From assembly GCF_901709675.1 (NCBI RefSeq), contig NC_051103.1, positions 7,919,501-7,983,500 of the forward strand: a DNA stretch of 64,000 bases, in the 5' to 3' direction. The notes under the pieces are model-generated. The model ran no database searches, was not told the origin of the DNA, and saw only the letters and a program-made list of their open reading frames with translations. The position numbers and the translations under genes are program-made. Origin of the DNA: Syngnathus acus. Lineage: Eukaryota > Chordata > Actinopteri > Syngnathiformes > Syngnathidae. This document shows positions 1 to 12,900 of the stretch, piece after piece. Position 1 is the first letter of the stretch; every line of letters begins with the position of its first letter.

Positions 1-1519
1 AATATATATAAATAATACATGAAACACATCTGGATTTTATTTCATTTGAAATACAGGCAATATTTATTGAATAGCAAATTGAGGAAAATCAACCAAATGC
101 AATTTGGAGGAAAACAGTCACAGTTAACACATCAGATATCACAACATATTCATCTTGATGAGGTAAAACAAATCTTGTAAGCAAGACCACCGGTCAGATT
201 CGTTTGTCCTGTCACCAGCCGAGTTTTTTGGATGTGTAGACGGCCAAAAGCATGACAATTACCTTTTAATTGTCACAACTTGTCAGGCGCTTCAAGCCTC
301 TACCAGTGTCCCGAGACCATTATTCTCGACAGGCAAATAAAAAACAGGAATGGCAATGTAATCTCTAGTGGGAAGTGACTGTTAAATAAGCAACCCAATA
401 AAACCTATGGAACCAAAGATGCTGGATTCGAAACATTCCACCAGTATGTCACGGATAGTGTGACGACGAGGGCCACTGAAGTATCGCCCTGGGGAGCTGA
501 CTCCCACGATGCCCATGCTTGCCCACAACTCCATTGCATAGTGACTATGGCAAACACACACCTTCTGGAGCTTTAATTAACCTTCTGCACAATACTCCCT
601 TTGCGGAAAGAGATGCAAAGCCTTGCTTTTCATCACCTGAGTAGTCAAGCAAAACAACAAGCGGTCAGATAATCAAGAAAGACATTTGCACACACATACT
701 ACATGCAAATGGTATAAAGAAAAAAAAAGACAATTGGTAAATTAGGAAAAAAATCTCAATACAGCACACTGAGCACTATGAGGGATACGTGTGCCAGGAA
801 ATGTCTGGTCACAAACAAAAAAAACAAAAGTGGGAAAGTGACTTTGCTTGCTTTTAATGCTCACATGTGCCACACTCGCTCGCATCTGTCCTTCCTCCAT
901 GGCTATGAACTGTTTCAGGTTGAGTGAACGGGCCATCTGCTCAAGGCTTCATTTTGGCAAATTGGCATCTTGAGGACAAAACTGGAATGGAAACTAGCAT
1001 ATGTTGCGTCACCTACCACTCAACAAACACGGAAATACGCTTCGAGAGACCGCGTATGACCTAAATATTACAAATACTCACAAATAGACCTAATCAAAGG
1101 TTGTGCTCATATTTCTTTGCTATATCCACTTGCAACCGAGTAGCTGAGCTATTTTAAGGGCCAAAATAAGGAATAATTGACCATGGCCTGAAAGTATTGC
1201 CATGAAATTCAGGGGCTCTTCAATGGGCAGGGGACGGGGTCATGAAAGCAATTACAGAAGAGGCGAGTAAGGTGGTCAACTCTAAACCACGCCATTGATA
1301 TAGCTATTATTGCACTCTTGTCTATCTCCTTTTGTCCCTTTCCCCTCTTTCTTCATCTGAACCCAGCTGGCTAAGTCAAATGTCGCCCCCCTCATAGTCT
1401 GGGTTTTGTTGGCTGTTTAGAGGGAATTTGTGGTTTTCCTGGTTCTTGACCTGCACTGGATGATGTGAATCTTTGAGAATAATACAAATAATACATGAAA
1501 AACCACTATAAGGTTTTAC
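1..1519 (-). other. dnah9 intron 71 (5' part in gene order, truncated by window)
   Basis: It follows the exon 71 donor. It contains the 50-codon open frame at 382-534 and homopolymer runs. None of the remaining dynein C-terminal exons was found. Confidence 0.75.
382..534 (-). CDS. Small open frame of 50 codons, unassigned
   Basis: The frame begins MELWASMGIVGVSSPGRYF and ends with a hydrophobic stretch (IFGSIGFIGLLI) before TAA. I do not recognise it and it does not match the expected next dynein exons. It lies in the dnah9 intron that runs off the window. It may be chance; it is recorded because its composition is unlike the AT-rich surroundings. Confidence 0.12.
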   Translation of the reverse strand: MELWASMGIVGVSSPGRYFSGPRRHTIRDILVECFESSIFGSIGFIGLLI

Positions 1520-4500
1520 CTGATTGAAGTTGTCCAGAGCCTTATGCAAGTTTGCATGCATGCCCGTTGGTGGCTCATTGGTTATCTTGATGGAGTTCTC
1601 CAGGATGCCTTGTGGAATGATGTGGCCCTCAGGGCTGGAAGAAGGCTCAGCACTGACAAAAACCCTCAAGTTCGCATGGCTCCCCTCAGCTTGCTGCTCT
1701 AGAAGTTTTTCCAGAGTACCCAGCCAGCGAGCCACCAAATGGATATTCTACAGAAAAAAAATAAAGAAGGAATGAGACAAAAATGTGATCTGGCTAAAAC
1801 AAAGACACAGACTAACTTATTAAGGGTCTCGGTTGTGAAAGCACCCATGTAATTCCTAATTGTAATGACAACTAGCAAAAAAGGAGAAATTCATTTTGGT
1901 ACACTCCCCCCCATCTTTTTGACTTTGAAGTGGCACTAAATTAAATGGTACACAGCACTTGAAAGCAATTTTCAAGATGCTGACATTAAGCAAGCGTTCT
2001 CGCTTGATACTTCAGCTTGACTTTTCTGCAAATTCATCTTGCGAGTACAGCCCGGGCAGCGGAGCTGACTTGTACGATCACACAAGCTTGGATGAGCTCA
2101 ATTTTCCATCTCAACTGTCTTGACACTTGCAGGACATCCCGTGAATGATAAGCAGTCAGCCGTGCCCCCCCCCCCAGTACCCACCTCCCAACACATTTAA
2201 CCATGCAGCACTGCCCATTCCCTAAATCTAATTACAGCACTAATAACTCCAGTCATTAATTCTTAAGCCTCTTTACTTTCTCATTTCCATTTGCTCTTCA
2301 TATTTAATCTTCCTTATGATGGCTGAAGTTAGCCTTTTTTCCGAGCGAGGGGACACGACAGAAAGGAATGTCTGATTTTTGGGGAGACATTGAACAAAAG
2401 GGGGGCTAGCGTAAAGAGAGAAAAGTCGAGTCGGGTCAGGGCCAATCGCTGAAGGAGACAAAGCGATGAGTACATTTTTCTCTTGGTACTCTAGAGAAGA
2501 ATAAATAGAAGTCGAAATTCAAGCACTTTTTCATCAGGCTTGAGCACAAGCCCTTCTTCTCGCCATGTAAATAGTCAGGCAATAAAGACGTCCACAGAAG
2601 AAGTGCGAGAGGGCCTTCCAATTTGTAACAGTAATGAAACCATTTATCCTCTGGCTACAGAGTATGGAAGTGAAGAAAGACAGATGCACTTGTGAGTAAC
2701 AAACAAACAAGACAAAAAGAGCAGCTTTCAAATCAAGTCGCAGAGAGGTTTTCTTCTTACCCCTGCATCAAACCGTCATCTACTATTTCGATGAATCTTT
2801 AAATCCCATCAGCAGCCACAGCTGGCAAAACTCGTTTGATACATTTCTATCCAATACAACCCGAGGGAACGCAAAATGGAGGTTCCAGCGAGCGAAGAGC
2901 ATACAAAGGCAAACGCCGATGTTATGCAGGCCAAGGAGCAATGCTATGGATAACTGCACAGCTGAGCTCCAGCACTGAAGATGCAGCCCTGCGGGGTCAC
3001 AACCGTTGGATATGGGCAGGACAAACTGGATTGTGGACCCAGTGCAAGAGCTGTCACAATGACTGGCAGCGTAGTGGAGATTCAATTATGTGAACAAATT
3101 TAGAAAACACAGCACCTCACATTTCATTTCAAGTTCAAATTGTTAGAGCACAGTGAAGTAAGTGGTGCCCAAGTCCAGAGATGGGAATTCCACACTGCTG
3201 ACAAATGACAGAAATAGTATAAATTGCCCACATCTGCCTTGCAGTCAAAAGTTCTTGGTTTGAGACCTTTGGAATCAGGTGCGTTGCAACAGGGAGACAC
3301 CATGTAGGAGAGCGCCCTTTGAGGACCAGAGTTGCTTTCCCTATTTTAAATGCACCACTGCTCATGACCATGACGACCAGGTGCAAAGCTAGTGGGTGGC
3401 CATTTAAATGTAAGGCCCAGATGTTTGTGAGCACAACTCTTTGTGGCAGCTCACAAAAACCACTTGGGTATCTTATTTGAATGCTTGGTCAGATTACAAT
3501 TTCTTTTTCTTGTCTCCAACTCTTTGGGCTACTGCTTGCTAATGCGGTGGCTTTAGCAATAAATTTAGGCCACTTGATTCCCACTTGTGTAGGATATTCA
3601 GGTTCAATCTACTGGACTGATTGCCTCCCCATCACGCCAACTACCCATGAGGTTGCTTCTGCAGTATAAATGTTGAAGGGTAACCGGCCAATGACCCAGC
3701 ACTGCCCTGATGGACTTGGTGATGGATGTATCATCTAATTGGAAGTGGAGAATCCAAATCATGGTGGGAAGCCAAATACAGTATGTGGGGGAAAATAATA
3801 TCAGAACTGGTAAAATAAGTGAGATAATGACACCCCCAATGTTTTCTCTCTCTCTCTCTGCTACTTGCCAGTGACATGGATCCAGCTCTCAGCGGGCAGA
3901 CAGATAGTTGATGATAAAGCGAGTGGGTGGTTTGTTGCCAAGGGGACAATCCTTTTTAAGCCTATTGATCTTAATTCTTATGCAAAGGTAATTAAAACAA
4001 CTGCTTCTCTGTGTTATCCTTTTCGAGTGGAGAGTTGGGGCATACCATTCTTTTCTTCTTATCTAACATTGGTGCATGTAAATACAGTATTAAAAGAAAA
4101 ATAGGGGGGGAGGGGGGTTTGCGGTTTTTATCCGTCGATATTTCCCACTAGAATTCCAGCAAGGTTTCCACTTAAAATGCAAACGTGAGCCTTATCCTCC
4201 TGATAAGAGGTGAACCGTGGCTATAGATATTGCGCTATTGAATGCCACGGCTCTTCCAGGAAGACAATTCCCGTAGAGAATTTCATTCATTTTTTGAAGC
4301 TGGGACAAATTTATGTGTTGCATAGATGATACTGGTCAAGCCTATTTTAATGACTGGCTTAGTTTGTGTTAGTGCTAGTGTGAGAACCATGGTCTAAATT
4401 GACATATTACGAATATAAGATGGTTATACTGGACCTGTAATATGACCCAATGGCCATTTTTAGCAGCCAAATGAAGAACTTGTTCAGCCATGGCGTCCTG

Positions 4501-4566
4501 ACCTTGACCAAGAGATACATTATGGAAGTTCTTGTTGTCAAATGTAAAACCAAGCTTCTTTCCTGA

Positions 4567-4634
<68 letters not shown>

Positions 4635-7600
4635 AATAGCAACATGGTAATTGGTATCCAACAACTTCAGAGCGTAATAAAAAGTAGTACGTTTGAAAAA
4701 GAAAAAAACAACATCTCGAGGTTCACTTTTGGTGAAAGGTTCAACCTCTGTGTTGACAATAACCACACCGACATGGCAATGAAATTGATCTTCCAATCTA
4801 ATTCCCAGTAAGACATTAAACACTTTAATTTAAGCGGAAAGTAAATGGCTTTTTACCTGTGTCGTTGGGATTGAACAAGACAATTAGTTTTGTGGCTTAC
4901 AACGTCGACCTAGCAGCAGACAGATAGTGAGCTTCCTAAGAATAGTCGCCCCCCTACTGAGCTCAAAATCATTTCATCAGCGCCAGTATATTCAAAATGG
5001 AAACGGAAATGATTAAAGTTGCCAGTAGTTGTGATAAAAACATCTTCTGGTGGCATCCTCTTTCCATCGCAATGATATAACGTTCAGCTTTGATCCACTC
5101 AGCATGAGGCTTCTGATATTCAATTAGCACATCTCTTCTCTTACAGACAAGGTCCTGGAGAAATCATTCCTGTTATCATATTAAGAAAGGATTTAACAAG
5201 AGGTTCAAGGTCTGTTTGCTTCATCTCGAGCTGATCCAATCTGAAATGGATTTGTTTGTTTAACACTGGCTTTGAAGATGTATCAAACCAAGAGAGTCCA
5301 ATCGAATAGATGGCCCTTAGATCAACATGTTCAATTAGTGTCATGTAAACATATCAATTGCTCTCTTGGGATGATTATTGTGCATTGTGAATGCTCCATG
5401 GCATTCAATATTTGGCAGCCAACTCAGTGAGACTTTTAGGTCATCAGTACAATATGTTGGCCAAAAATGGCTATAAAGCTCATCCACATTATCCGCAACT
5501 GTAAAGTAAGTCGGAAGCAACTGGCATTTACTTTCTGTTGGCCCTATTTCAGCAGTGGTGTGGTCTCATAAATATGTGACCTTTTGTAAAATCCCTTCAA
5601 TCTACCCATGGTGGCTTACATAAAAGAAGGCAGAAGTGATGGAACAACTGCTGTTATCGCTAATCTATTGGATTTGCAATCAGAGTAGCAAGTAGGTATG
5701 CCTGCACTTCACTTCAATGGTCTGTTTCACACACAAAAAAAAAAGAAAATCGCACATTTTCCACAATATGAAGAAATGACAGCTGTGTTCACAGTATGTA
5801 TGCTCTGATAACGCCCCACATGCTGTGAGAAGGAATTTTACGGCTTATTAAAGATAAAACAGCCAGAGCGTTACCGTGTTTCTCCACATCCTTCAAAGGA
5901 TCAACTCCGGGAGAGAGGATGAAGAACATGGGCGTTGTCGGACCTGTCTCTTCAAAGGACACTGCAAAGTCCAGAGATCTGCCAATCACATATTTGCCCC
6001 CGAGTTTCTCCTCCACAAAGTCTCTGTGAGGAGAAGGAACTATGTTATCAGCGCTACTCTTTGGTACATTTGACAGATAAGCCCAAACGATTCCAGTTTC
6101 GACCGATGGACAGATATTTAAAATTTCAACATTGCAATATTTTTGCAAACATTGCAAATTATGATTATTAAATAAATATCATATATAGTATTAAATAACA
6201 TACAAAAGACCTTCAAGTACCTCTGGAAATTATTATGATTATATTTTTGTTTTCTCTGGCTGGCATAAAAAAAATGAAAACACTATATATAGCTTTAACC
6301 ACAATGTAAGATTATTTTGACAAGCTTGTACGGTTCCAAAATGTCTTCCCGTCAGGACCTGCATTCATTTTTATGAGGCTATGACACTGGTGGTAGCAAA
6401 GTCATAAAGTCAAACCCAACATCCCAAAGATTCTCAATAAGGTTGGCTCCGGACTTGTGGTGCTAATTCATGTGTGAAAATGATGTCTCATGCCTCCTGA
6501 ACCACTTGTTCGCAATTTGAGTTTAATGAATCATGGTATTGCCATCTTGGAAAACATCCATAGAACGGAGGGAGAAAAACTCCATTCATTTTCAAACATG
6601 GCTATTGAATACATTCAAGACGCTAGATAGTAGAATGTAATCATTATCATCTTATGAAATTCTTCTCCCTATTTGCTTGGTTCAAGCCATCTCGGATTTT
6701 ATTTGTATTATTTTGGCATGGCAGAGCACAATTAGGGTGGACAAGGCCAGAAATTACATTAGTCAGTTAATTTGTGAGTCTTTCTTTTATTTAATGAGTT
6801 CTACATGATATAAATTTTCCCAACACAGCTGACTTTCATTTTACATTAGCAATTCTATAATGCAATTTTAATAGGGTGGCGCATTTAGACCAACTCTTAA
6901 TAACCTTGTATAATTTATTTCTAATCGTAATTCCATCTGTTAGGTGGCTATGATGACCCATGTCAGTGTCAGAGAGTCAAAACAGGTTATGGTAACATTA
7001 CTTGGACTGGAAGTACTCATTATGACTGGGGCAAATGTTAGCGAACATTCGTCCATTTCTAGATGATAGTGCTGAAAAGCAATCTTGAGAAATTGTTAGC
7101 CTGTCAAAAACAATGATATGCTATCTTCTTCAAACGTTGGAGTTAATGTATTTGTGGCTTCACAACATGCATTGATTAAGACTTCAAGAAGTGCTGCTGA
7201 AGCTATTTTGGTGCAAAAGACAAATGGCTTGGTGGTATACTATAAATGCAAACTTTGAGGCAAAGTTCAATCTGATCAACCTTTAGCATTTAAATAAACA
7301 TTGGAGGTCTGTAAAGAGCATCACAGATCAGAGAGCAAAGGCAAAGTGATCATTGAACCTCTCTCACCTTACAGCATACGTCATGCGGTCAGGCCTCAGT
7401 GCCCTCATTATGCACAGTCTCTGGAGAGAACTTTTATTCTTCCACTCTTGTGGGAATTTTTCCTTTTCTGGACACTCAGACTCGACAAACTTCTTCCAGC
7501 GTTTGGCCGAGCCTTCGATGTCTCGGTCGAGATTCCTGAACTCGTCCATTAGACACAGCGACTGCGAAGAAAAATGTCAAACACGTCAGACCATTTTATA

Positions 7601-9906
7601 AGATGGTGTGTGTGTTTGACAAACTTGTCAGAGTCCAGCAGATTCATTAGGAAAATGTCATTCTATGTGGAAAGTGGTCAAAATATGCCTCTGGAGATTT
7701 GAACCTCTCTATGTGCTATTCTATCCCGATTCCAATCAAATTGATTCGTTTAATAAAATGTTATAATATTGATGTACATCAGGAAAGGCAATTGAAAAGC
7801 TTTAAAGGTTCACAAGGGATTGCTAATATCGTCAAGAGCACTGAACAATCAAAGTACCGAGTTCAAGAGAGAATTCCATCACTTGGTCTTTGGGCATTCA
7901 CATGAGGCTGAGTGCAGTTGAGGAAAGCTGTCTCCAAAGCCCGTAAGTGGAGTTCAGCTTAAGATAAAATCCATAGAGTCGTGATTGAAAAATTCATTCG
8001 TGTGAAAGGCTAAAGAGTCGCATGCTGTCATTACGTTTGCTTTGCTGCTAAACAAATGTGACAAGATGGGCAAAAGAGTAGAGGGTTGCTCTTTAGGGCT
8101 AAATTAACAAAAAGATGCTCTTTAAAGAGACTTTGGGGAAATTAGGTTTGTTCTTGTGTCATTCAATGTGAAATGATCATCGAGAGTGACACAGGGATAC
8201 AAAGATGAATCACCAGCTGTCAAAACACTCATTCAAATGATATGAAGAAAACACTCCATTGATGTCCCCATACGCATACGGAATTGGTAGGAATGCAAAA
8301 GGACGTTGCCATGTATTCAAATATAAACCCCAATTTTCATGTAGTTGAGAAGTAACAGAATAAAATGATTTGCAAATCGTTATCAAGCTGTACAAGGCTC
8401 AAAATGAAAGGTTTGGCATCACAGTTTAAAAGTCTGTACATTAAATGCTCTCAAATTTCATTTCTATTTTTTTAAACTCAATAAAAACAATTGTTCAGCT
8501 GTGGACTAGTGAGAAAAAAATGTATCTGCCTATGTGAGGTGGGAGCCTGTTTACATGAGATGCATTCTGAAAGCATGCAGTGTGGCAAAAACTGCAAAGA
8601 GGAAGTGACTGAACGGAAATGAGATTCCGAGCCTAGGAGATAGAAATAGTAGCATATAGGATATACATTCCAAAAAACTTGGATGCTTTGTAACTTGCAT
8701 CTATCTTATGGTACCTTGATTCCTCCCCAAGAGTGATTGGAAAGAAACTCCACTGGTGATGTTTCCGCAGGTTGGACAGGGTATTTTAGAAGGAAATCCA
8801 ACTCGGCAGGGTTGATTTCTTTGTTCATTAATAGAATCTGCAGAAAGGAAAAACAAAATGTTACACAGTAGCACATGCTGCCCATTGATTTCGCTCCATT
8901 TGTAGTTGAAAGCAAACTTTTCTTACCTGGAAGGCGAGCTGAGCAATGTACGTGAGTTTGTCACACTCAAACAGGCCTCTGGTAGTGTACTGGAAGACTG
9001 AAGACGTGATGCTGTCAATTAAGTTGGACACCCGCTGCTTTAGATCATCGTCGGGTTCAGCCTTCACAACTGCCTTCTGAAAGACCACGCTAAATGCCTG
9101 CAAAGGCAGAGGAACAGCTACAGTCAACTTTGAAACACTTCCTAATTCAGTTTTAACTACTACATGTAATACCATTCAATTAAAAGCAGCCATTTACCTT
9201 AGAGACAAAAACTATTTTTAATGAGGATTCGTGGCTGTTTGAATGATTCTGTACTGTATTTAATGCAAGGACCTTTGCAAAGGTGGGAGCCATTTTCTTT
9301 TGACGCGAGGGAAAACTTCACTTCAAACCGCCCCAAACTGCTGACGTCTGGTATTTACTGCGAAAATCCGTTTCTGATCCCTGAACTTCACACTTATTTC
9401 CAACAATTAACTGAAACTGCACTGCCCAACCCATCCCAAAGTGTTTCCTCCCTTACAAGTTGTCAACACTCCAAGTGTGTTTTTTTATTTGATTATGTTT
9501 GAAAATAAACGGTGGGGTGAGAATTGAGGGTGATTGCAAACCATATCTCAGACTGCCTCCTCTTAGAGCTTGCTGGCTGACAATATGAAAGACGTTAAGC
9601 TCTACATAACCACATTAGGGAGCCACAAACACAATAAAACAGGGCAAAGAGCATAAAACATGGTGAGCAAATGGAAGGAGCAGGGAAGTGGGTGTTAAGA
9701 AGGATCTCGCAGAAGGGCCCTTGAGGGGGGTAGGAACATGGCCGGCCGCTCAATAGACGGGCTACCTTGAGAGAGAACTGGTACATGGGGTGGATTTTAT
9801 TGAGGTCGTTCATTATGAAGTATAATAACGAAGCCCGTGCCGCTGCAGGTCTGTAGTGCTCCCGAGCCTCATTGATTTTGGCTTCTGTCACCTTAGATTC
9901 TTTTAC
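1520..9906 (-). CDS. dnah9: dnah9 exons 65-71: AAA6 and start of the C-terminal region (incomplete)
   Basis: These exons encode residues 3654-4031. Exons: 65 9766-9906; 66 8927-9097; 67 8715-8837; 68 7368-7561; 69 5875-6023; 70 4435-4562; 71 1520-1747. Recognisable stretches are [20 protein letters not shown] (65), [17 protein letters not shown] (66), [20 protein letters not shown] (67), [20 protein letters not shown] (68), [15 protein letters not shown] (69), [11 protein letters not shown] and GHWVILQ (70), and [20 protein letters not shown] (71). Exon 71 ends [10 protein letters not shown] at a GT donor. The next expected block (GPQGWNRSYPF-type and the final C-terminal domain) is absent from bases 1-1519, so the remaining exons lie outside the window. 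Confidence 0.95.
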
Positions 9907-12900
9907 CTACAGTCAAACAAAATCACAGCCATAAACAAAAGCATTCATCAACTCAGAGAGGAATTTAACACACGTTCACGGAAGCTTTTCCAATTTCACG
10001 CTTTTGGACCAAATGATCTTATCGAGTGACAATTAGTGTGACATTTGTTTTCAACACAAAGAAAGCTTTGGGATACAAGAAATAAATCTCATGCTCAGCA
10101 AAAACAATGACATCATGCAACTTGACTTACAAGGTCTGAAAATGTATCTGGACTTTTTTTTGGCCCAGTAGAAGACCTAAATAGTTAACTTGAAGTCCAA
10201 TAATGAGCCCTACAGGGAATCCTAGTGCAGCTTTCATATTACATTGTTGTGACGCCAGTAGCCCTGCACAAATTCTTGTTTTATTAATTTCTCTCACGCG
10301 AACATTAAATGTATTCAACAAGCTCGCCTTGTGCTCTAAGTGCAATCAATTATATACTGTAGGTAATTACATCATCAATATTTTCTCTCTCATTCTGTCT
10401 ATCTCAGGGGAAAGTAGAGATGTATTCTGAACATGGGAAAAGATTGGATTAAACAAATGTTCGATTTTAAACATCACTTTGCTTTGATTAGAAAACTATA
10501 ATAAAGAAATCAAATAATAAATAAAACATAAAATAAATAAAACAATAAGAATACTTTTTCCACAATATCTGCAGCAGTGCGTTTTGTTGTCTCCAGGTTT
10601 TCCACAAGCTCAGTGTCACCCAGGAAATTCCCGGAAGCTGAGGACAAGCGAGAGAGCAGGTTATCCTCCAGTGTCTTCAGCGTGATCTTGAAACCATTTT
10701 GCTGTTTTGTCAGGTTGGACTAAAAAGAAACAAACACATAAAACAACACTTAATGAAGTGCACCATGATTGAAAGAATATTTTTTGTTATATGTCCAATA
10801 TTATTGGATGCGGTTGCAGGTGTTGAAGGTTCAAGTCGATATATGACATGAATACTAAAAGGCATGTCAAAGGCAGAACTAATCTATTTTCTATTCACTG
10901 CTGGCCAGATGCAAGAAGGGAACGGCTCAGAGCCAGATAAGCCAGCCTCCCGTTGGATGCTGATATCAAACGTCTGCCAACCTCTGCAACCTAAACCTTG
11001 GTGTGTCAATTCCAGCAAGAAAAAAAAGGAAGTAAGCAGATTAGGTTGACTGCATACACATATTTATTTAAATGAGCCTATAGCAGCAGAGCGTCATTAC
11101 GCATTTAATTAATATGCATATAAAAAAAATGAACATTTGGCCGGTCATGATTTTACTCCATACTATATAGCCACATTTTTTTGGTCTGTAAGTGAAAACA
11201 ATTTAAAGTGAGGACTTTCCAAAGTTAGGAGTTTGGAGAACAAAGTCAATAGCAAAGGGTAACTTTCTTTATTGCTTCTTCGCCCTTCATTATCGTGTGT
11301 TGCAGCTTCCGCTTGATAATGACTGTCTTATTTAACTTTTCCTTCAATATTTAACATAATGGTAATGACAGAGCGGGAGGTTCAGCTATATTCATTTGTT
11401 TCGACTGGCACGGCACCTCTGCCTGAATTGGAAACACACCATTTTTCAGAATGACTACTGTCGCTGAATGTACCATGGTGGAGTTTTGTTTTGACTTGTG
11501 TAGCACTTCAGATTGTCAAGCCTCCATAGTGACCCACTTTCACCTGGATCATTAAAGAGCTGCTCCTACGGCTCTACTGTGGCATAATAGTAACGCCAAA
11601 GACATTCATTACCTATCTTAAATCGCAGCAGGTGAGCTGTGAGTTTTGCAAATCATGCTGCTTAATTGCTCTCTTTATGGCAGCATTTCCTACTGTGGTG
11701 ATTAAAGTTATTTTGCAGCGCTGTTGGAACTCATTTCGCTTTTGTTATTCCTCAAAAGTTAGCCTTTTGACACAAGCGCATGCGATTTGTGGCCTTTTAA
11801 CGGCGGACCTGAATAAGCTGGACAAAATGGCTTTGAACAGAGGACATTTTACCGGAGGATGTGTGAGTCAACAGTGACCTTCTATTGCCCACACTCATGT
11901 GCGCCTCAGGGGAAAATGCAACCCACTCCCAAAATATTCCCAAAAAGATCCAATTACAAGACTGCATCTAGCGATTAGCTGTCCTCTGGCACTCGTAATT
12001 ACTCCCTGCTAGGCAAAATATAAACAATTAACCAGTCAGCAGAACACCCTAATTAGGACTTAACTATTTTGTAGGCAAATCGATCATCTTTTCAGCAAAT
12101 GAACAACCCTGTTAAGGTCATTTGGGATGTGGAGGATTTAAATTGTCATTAACCAACATGAGCTTGATTCAAGAGCAGAACACCACATATGCAGAGAAAG
12201 GAAGTAGTAATTGTGGCAAAAGGTTGAGCCCCCCTGAGGACCCTCCAAAAAGCCAAGTTGACATTTTAAGCTCCTTAGCCCATCTTTGATGGGGTTAAAT
12301 GTGAGCTTATATGGCTCAACAGCAACAAAACCTCACTAAGGGTATAATGGGGCTAAGTCCTTCAAATGGGTACACCCAATTTGTACTTCACGATCAAATG
12401 ATTATTATATCAGTCCACGTTGTATACACACAATGGCATTTCATTCTTTGTTTTCATAAAGGTTACTCCCCTCCCTCCGGGCTGAAACCCTTCTCAAATT
12501 TCATTGTTAATTAAAATGATGAGTGAGATCTTTTTTTTGTTGCCTTCCCTTTCCAGTTAAATGCTAATTAAACAAACTTGGTTAATTAACATCTCCCTTT
12601 TTCCATTTGATTTTTGCTTTTGGGTGTTAAGTGTTGAGCACACCAACACGTCCACACAAAATGTGTATGCTTCGACTTATTAAAAATGCTGATTTATCCA
12701 TGGATGAAAAGCCTTGGGTCAGAATATAGCAAAACATACAGCGACTCCAAAAATAATAAAGTATTGCTTAAAGTGGAAGTCAAGTCCGAATGTTTTTTCT
12801 CAATATGTACTAAATAGACTCTTCTGATTTAAGAACACCTGATTTGTTTGACTTTCAGTTAAAAAGTCTATCCGACCCATTACTCGACTTCCACATTGAC

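Noticed and set aside
3225-3300. Possible tRNA-derived SINE (GTTCTTGGTTTGAGACC resembles a B box)
   Set aside because: No matching A box at the right spacing and no tail; weak resemblance only.
4407-4823. 138-codon minus-strand frame with repeated FLSF residues
   Set aside because: The repeated residues come from the GAAA/TTTC microsatellite; exon 70 is read in a different frame and ends at the adjacent acceptor.
9221-9502. 93-codon plus-strand frame in intron 65
   Set aside because: No recognisable domain, no splice or promoter context, and it lies inside an intron of the opposite strand.
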